Source of the DNA: Chryseobacterium sp. ISL-6
GTDB lineage: Bacteria > Bacteroidota > Bacteroidia > Flavobacteriales > Weeksellaceae
Length of the DNA stretch: 64,000 nt
Reading direction: 5' to 3'
NCBI RefSeq assembly: GCF_018613715.1
Contig: NZ_JAGGPT010000001.1
Span: 237,919 to 301,918, forward strand
Shown here: piece after piece, positions 61,230 to 64,000 of the stretch
Position numbering within the stretch: the stretch's first letter is position 1
How the letters are laid out: each line of letters begins with the position of its first letter
Position numbers and translations under genes: made by a program
The notes under the pieces: model-generated
Seen by the model: the letters and a program-made list of their open reading frames with translations, nothing else
Told to the model about the DNA's origin: nothing
Databases searched by the model: none

Positions 61230-61260
61230 GAAGCGTCTGCAAATTTAATGCAGACGCTTC
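61230..61260. terminator. Terminator between AsmA and exonuclease III
   Basis: GAAGCGTCTGCA (61230-61241) pairs exactly with TGCAGACGCTTC (61249-61260). The T run is better on the minus strand, so it mainly ends the exonuclease gene. Confidence 0.85.
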
Positions 61261-61276
61261 CTATAAATAAATTACT

Positions 61277-62056
61277 TTATTGATCTGTCTCCAATTCTAT
61301 CCAGACTGGAGCGTGATCACTAGTCTTTTCCCAGCCCCGGACATGCTTATCAACGCCCCCGGATTTTAATCCTGACGCTAAGTAAGGACTCAGTAGAATA
61401 TGATCTAATCTAATTCCAGCATCTCGATCATAAGCTTTATAGAGATAATCCCAAAATGTATAGATCTTTTCTTCAGGAAATAAAGTTCTTATAGAATCAA
61501 GCCAGCCTTTCTTTTGCAGCTCCTCATATGCTTTCCTTACTTCAATCCTAAACAGGGCATCGTTTTCCCAACGTTCAGGTTTATGGACATCAAATGGAGT
61601 TGGAATGATATTAAAATCACCAATAATAATCGCAGGAAGTTCCATTTTTATTAATTCATCTGTTCGTTTTTTCAAACGTTTGATCCATGATAACTTATAA
61701 TCAAATTTGGGTCCCGGATATGGATTGCCATTAGGAAGATACAAACAGCAGATAACCATCTGATCAATAATTGCCTCAAGATAACGGCTCTGTATATCCT
61801 CAGGATCTCCGGGTAGAGATCTTTGAACTTCTGTAATCTCATAGCCTTTTGAAAGTATCGCTACTCCATTCCAGCTTTTCTGCCCATTCCAGATCGCTTC
61901 ATATCCCGCGGCATTGATCTCATTGATTGGGAAACGTTCCTGGGGAGCTTTCAGCTCCTGGAGGCAGACAATATCCGGTTGGGCTTCCTTTAACCATTGA
62001 AGTAAAACAGGTAATCGTCCATTAACTCCATTGACGTTGTAAGTTGCTATTTTCAT
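61277..62056 (-). CDS. xthA: Exodeoxyribonuclease III
   Basis: The start at ATG 62056 (MKIATYNVNGVNG) gives 259 residues, the normal ExoIII length; an upstream in-frame ATG adds 12 unlikely residues. Catalytic motifs in order: YNVNGVNGRLPVLLQWL (Asn), CLQELKAPQ (Glu), CCLYLPNG (Tyr), GDFNIIPTPFDVH (Asp, Asn) and SDHAPVWIEL (Asp-His). It is an AP endonuclease and 3'-5' exonuclease of base excision repair. Confidence 0.93.
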   Translation of the reverse strand: MKIATYNVNGVNGRLPVLLQWLKEAQPDIVCLQELKAPQERFPINEINAAGYEAIWNGQKSWNGVAILSKGYEITEVQRSLPGDPEDIQSRYLEAIIDQMVICCLYLPNGNPYPGPKFDYKLSWIKRLKKRTDELIKMELPAIIIGDFNIIPTPFDVHKPERWENDALFRIEVRKAYEELQKKGWLDSIRTLFPEEKIYTFWDYLYKAYDRDAGIRLDHILLSPYLASGLKSGGVDKHVRGWEKTSDHAPVWIELETDQ

Positions 62057-62095
62057 GATATTGTATATGTTATTGAGGTTTATTGAAGACAAAAA

Positions 62096-62563
62096 TTATT
62101 CCATCAGCCTATTTTCCTGCTTTGCCAGCCAATCTGTTAATAATTTTATTTGTTGATCACTTAGCTTAGCATCATTATGAATAAATGTGTAGGAAGACAT
62201 AGGTATTTTTTTAGTTTCAATCTGTTTTTTAATTGAAGTAATTAATCTTTTCTGCTTCCGACCGGAATAGGTAGTCCATTCATTAAAATTCAAATCCTCT
62301 TTTGCATCTTTGATGTGATTATCTACAAAACTTCTGGCTGGCTGTATATAATCATACCATTCATAGTTTGTATGATTACTGTGACAGTCGTAGCATGATA
62401 TCTTCAGTATGGCCTTTACATCAGTTGGTATAGAAGTATGTGCTTCCATAAAATCGGTTTTATAAACCTGCCCCTTATCCATATTTGGGACAGGCTGATA
62501 AAGCTGTAGAGCAATAAAAATAAGCAGAACAATTGCTGCCAGTATCTTTACTCCTTTTTTCAT
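62096..62563 (-). CDS. Heme-binding domain protein
   Basis: 155 residues. An N-terminal membrane anchor (ILAAIVLLIFIALQLYQPV) precedes a periplasmic domain with one heme motif, Cys57-x2-Cys60-His61 in SCYDCHSNHTNYEWYDYIQP. This is the Bacteroidetes 'haem-binding domain' family with a conserved W and Y after CxxCH. It starts one base after the stop of the DUF3347 lipoprotein gene, so both are co-transcribed. Electron transfer or redox sensing in the periplasm is inferred. Confidence 0.85.
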   Translation of the reverse strand: MKKGVKILAAIVLLIFIALQLYQPVPNMDKGQVYKTDFMEAHTSIPTDVKAILKISCYDCHSNHTNYEWYDYIQPARSFVDNHIKDAKEDLNFNEWTTYSGRKQKRLITSIKKQIETKKIPMSSYTFIHNDAKLSDQQIKLLTDWLAKQENRLME

Positions 62564-62564
62564 T

Positions 62565-63188
62565 TTAATATTCCTTTTTTACGGAACCACAAGTAAGCAT
62601 CTTATCACCGTAATAAGGATTTTTAATTGCTTTTGTCTCACTGATCCAGATGGCACCTTTACCATCATTATACATCGGACAATGGTCCTGATATAATTTT
62701 TGTGTGGTTCCAAATGCCGCTATAAGATCAGCTATATCATTGCTTAATGATGCCATATGTTCTCTCTGGTGATCAATCTTTCCGGCATTGTTTCCGATGT
62801 GTTCGGCATTTTCTTTGGCGTCTTCGGCGATATCCATATATTCTTTGTGTTTATCTGCGGGAATAGCCTTCATATTTACATTCCTCAAAGTTGTAAACAG
62901 TTGCTTTCCGGCTTTAGCTACAGCCTGATCATTATCAGCTACTAGTGCATTTTTTAGAATTAAATAGTCCCTAATGATCGGATCAATAGAAAAGTTTTTT
63001 ATATCTTTTTCTACGACGGTTTTTCCCGCTTCTGTTTTGGTTAATTCAGTGGGTTTATTATTTTCCTTTAACTGTAATTCTACAGTTTCGGAAGTTTGAT
63101 CAGGAGTTTTATTTGTTGATTTTTTACAAGATGATAACGCTAAAGCTATTATTGTCATTGCAATGATTGATAAGGATATATTTTTCAT
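62565..63188 (-). CDS. DUF3347-containing lipoprotein
   Basis: The start at ATG 63188 (MKNISLSIIAM) gives 207 residues, with a lipobox ALALSSC. The mature part has the DUF3347 helical domain (FSIDPIIRDYLILKNALVAD, then helices with EHIGNNAGKIDHQREHM) and ends QDHCPMYNDGKGAIWISETK, with NPYYGDKMLTCGSV. The His/Met/Cys-rich end matches copper-related proteins of the CusB-like C-terminal type (HCPMx.. and MxxCG). A role in copper handling is plausible, together with the heme protein one base downstream. Confidence 0.85.
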   Translation of the reverse strand: MKNISLSIIAMTIIALALSSCKKSTNKTPDQTSETVELQLKENNKPTELTKTEAGKTVVEKDIKNFSIDPIIRDYLILKNALVADNDQAVAKAGKQLFTTLRNVNMKAIPADKHKEYMDIAEDAKENAEHIGNNAGKIDHQREHMASLSNDIADLIAAFGTTQKLYQDHCPMYNDGKGAIWISETKAIKNPYYGDKMLTCGSVKKEY

Positions 63189-63370
63189 TATGTTGATATT
63201 TCTATGATTAAAATTGTTGAATGTCATTACTTCTATAGCATGACTTTTAAATTATTTTTTATCGAATTTTTTCAGTTTACCTTCATGAATTCGATTTCCT
63301 TTGTCTGGATTCCAATATGTTTTTTGAAATTGTATCAGCTCTTATTTGATATTCATTTCATTGTTTTAAT

Positions 63371-63394
63371 AACAATAGAAATATCTCTATTGTT
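63371..63394. promoter_or_regulatory. Inverted repeat upstream of the DUF3347 gene
   Basis: AACAATAGA (63371-63379) and TCTATTGTT (63386-63394) are exact inverted complements six bases apart. It lies between the small Cys protein stop (63459) and the DUF3347 start (63188). No terminator-like T run is attached, so it may be an operator. The rest of 63189-63458 shows nothing I can name. Confidence 0.4.
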
Positions 63395-63458
63395 TCAATT
63401 ATAAATTAAAACTGAAATGACTTCCAAAAGAACATAATTTGGGCTGTAAATATGGGGA

Positions 63459-63824
63459 TTAAACTATTTTAGGGATTAGCCAAATAGATTGGAAACCTTT
63501 AGAAACTGTAGTTTCATGAGATGAGAATAAAATAGAATTAAAATCTTTTAACCTTAAAAAACTGAACTCCTGTTGATTTAATAAAGTTGGATTTGGATTT
63601 GAGGTGGGACATTTGCATAAAGGATTTTTACATTTCCCGGAACATTTTTTTGAACCATAAGAATTACAGTGATCTTTATGCGTAGATTTTGAAATGCTGA
63701 TCTCACAACGTGATTTTTCTACTGAATGAGATTTCAGGCCACAGGCAAATATTTGCGTTGGCATAAAAAATAATCCCAATAGTATAAAAATTGATATAAA
63801 CTTGTGCTGAAACATTCCAGGCAA
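63459..63824 (-). CDS. Small exported Cys/His-rich protein with C-terminal SIWLIPKI motif
   Basis: 121 residues. A signal peptide (ISIFILLGLFFMPTQIFACG) is followed by a metal-ligand-rich section with eight Cys (SRCEIS, HKDHCNSYGSKKCSGKCKNP, LCKCP) and several His. The C-terminus is GFQSIWLIPKIV. The layout matches the protein at 20684-21055. Its place before the DUF3347 and heme-binding genes suggests periplasmic metal binding, perhaps copper. The start could be Met1 or Met4. Confidence 0.65.
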   Translation of the reverse strand: MPGMFQHKFISIFILLGLFFMPTQIFACGLKSHSVEKSRCEISISKSTHKDHCNSYGSKKCSGKCKNPLCKCPTSNPNPTLLNQQEFSFLRLKDFNSILFSSHETTVSKGFQSIWLIPKIV

Positions 63825-63930
63825 AATTAATATTTTTTTTCATTTTGACTTCACTTAATGAAATATTTTCTTTGGATAATCAACGGCTATTATGACTTCC
63901 ATTACAAGCTGATCATATATAAATAAAAAA

Positions 63931-63976
63931 TGGCTTAAGAGTTTGTACTCATTAAGCCATTACGATCCCGTAATGG
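63931..63976. terminator. Terminator-like hairpins at the right edge
   Basis: TGGCTTAA (63931-63938) pairs with TTAAGCCA (63952-63959), and six T follow on the minus strand. A second hairpin, CCATTACG/CGTAATGG (63957-63964 with 63969-63976), shares three bases with the first, so both cannot form fully. They probably end a minus-strand gene beyond the window. The stretch 63825-63930 holds nothing I can name. Confidence 0.6.
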
Positions 63977-64000
63977 GAAAACTAAATTATATATTGTTTT

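Noticed and set aside
63204..63404. 66-codon plus-strand ORF rich in Phe and Ile
   Set aside because: It is AT-driven sequence in an intergenic region with no start context or domain, and overlaps the DUF3347 start.
1..64000. CRISPR arrays, tRNA or rRNA genes, transposases, phage or integrase genes
   Set aside because: None were found by reading: no regularly spaced direct repeats, no cloverleaf with a conserved T-loop, and no coding frame of these families.

Overview
The window looks like chromosome of a flavobacterium of the Chryseobacterium/Weeksellaceae type. The DNA is AT-rich. There is a type IX secretion C-terminal domain (2473-3270), a TonB-dependent receptor, several Bacteroidetes-type -7 boxes (TAnnTTTG) close to start codons, and small precursor peptides with a leader starting MKNFKK. 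These assignments come from reading the sequence; no database search was run. I saw no rRNA, tRNA, CRISPR array, insertion sequence or phage gene.

Layout. 1-5.8 kb: mixed single genes (truncated phosphatase-like membrane protein, DoxX, cupin, T9SS cargo, LuxR-type regulator, DUF3667) and a glycine-zipper peptide gene with a decayed second copy. 6-9 kb: two consecutive TetR plus alpha/beta-hydrolase pairs, each with a palindrome and a -7 box at its start. 9-20.5 kb: accessory genes, including a solute-binding protein of unusually high GC next to a MocR regulator, a PsiD-like phosphatidylserine-decarboxylase-family enzyme, a divergent HxlR/MFS pair, a second small peptide, and an epimerase followed by an AraC gene with a one-base frameshift. 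20.6-22.7 kb: a small secreted Cys protein, DoxX and PhzF.

22.7-36.5 kb is one long minus-strand sulfur assimilation operon: cysH, cysD, cysN, cysE, cysK, cobA, cysJ, cysI, then a previously unannotated 48-codon ORF ending GMRMCMCC, a TonB-dependent receptor, and a fusion of precorrin-2 dehydrogenase with a TauE/SafE transporter. The operon starts at a well-formed promoter overlapped by an inverted repeat, with an Rrf2-family regulator just upstream. The enzymes cover sulfate activation, APS reduction, sulfite reduction, siroheme formation and cysteine synthesis.

37-39.9 kb: a c-type cytochrome lipoprotein between copies of a dispersed intergenic repeat, including a 457-base non-coding element with terminal inverted repeats. 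40-50.4 kb: an esterase, then a 4-hydroxyproline degradation operon (dehydrogenase, epimerase, semialdehyde dehydrogenase, deaminase) with an AraC regulator, beside genes for Xaa-Pro aminopeptidase and dipeptidyl peptidase IV. Together these suggest use of proline- and hydroxyproline-rich (collagen-like) peptides.

50.4-54 kb: a gene remnant, then DoxX/azoreductase and an AhpD-like gene. Both transcription units carry the same operator-promoter arrangement (ATCTGG, 17 bases, ATCTGG, 26 bases, TAnnTTTG) and are followed by a second MocR regulator. 54-64 kb: DNA repair glycosylases, an SDR and an AraC gene, a large AsmA protein, exonuclease III, and a small periplasmic heme/metal-linked group. 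The strongest candidates for something undescribed are the Met/Cys-rich small ORF in the sulfur operon and the two sets of MocR-type direct-repeat operators.
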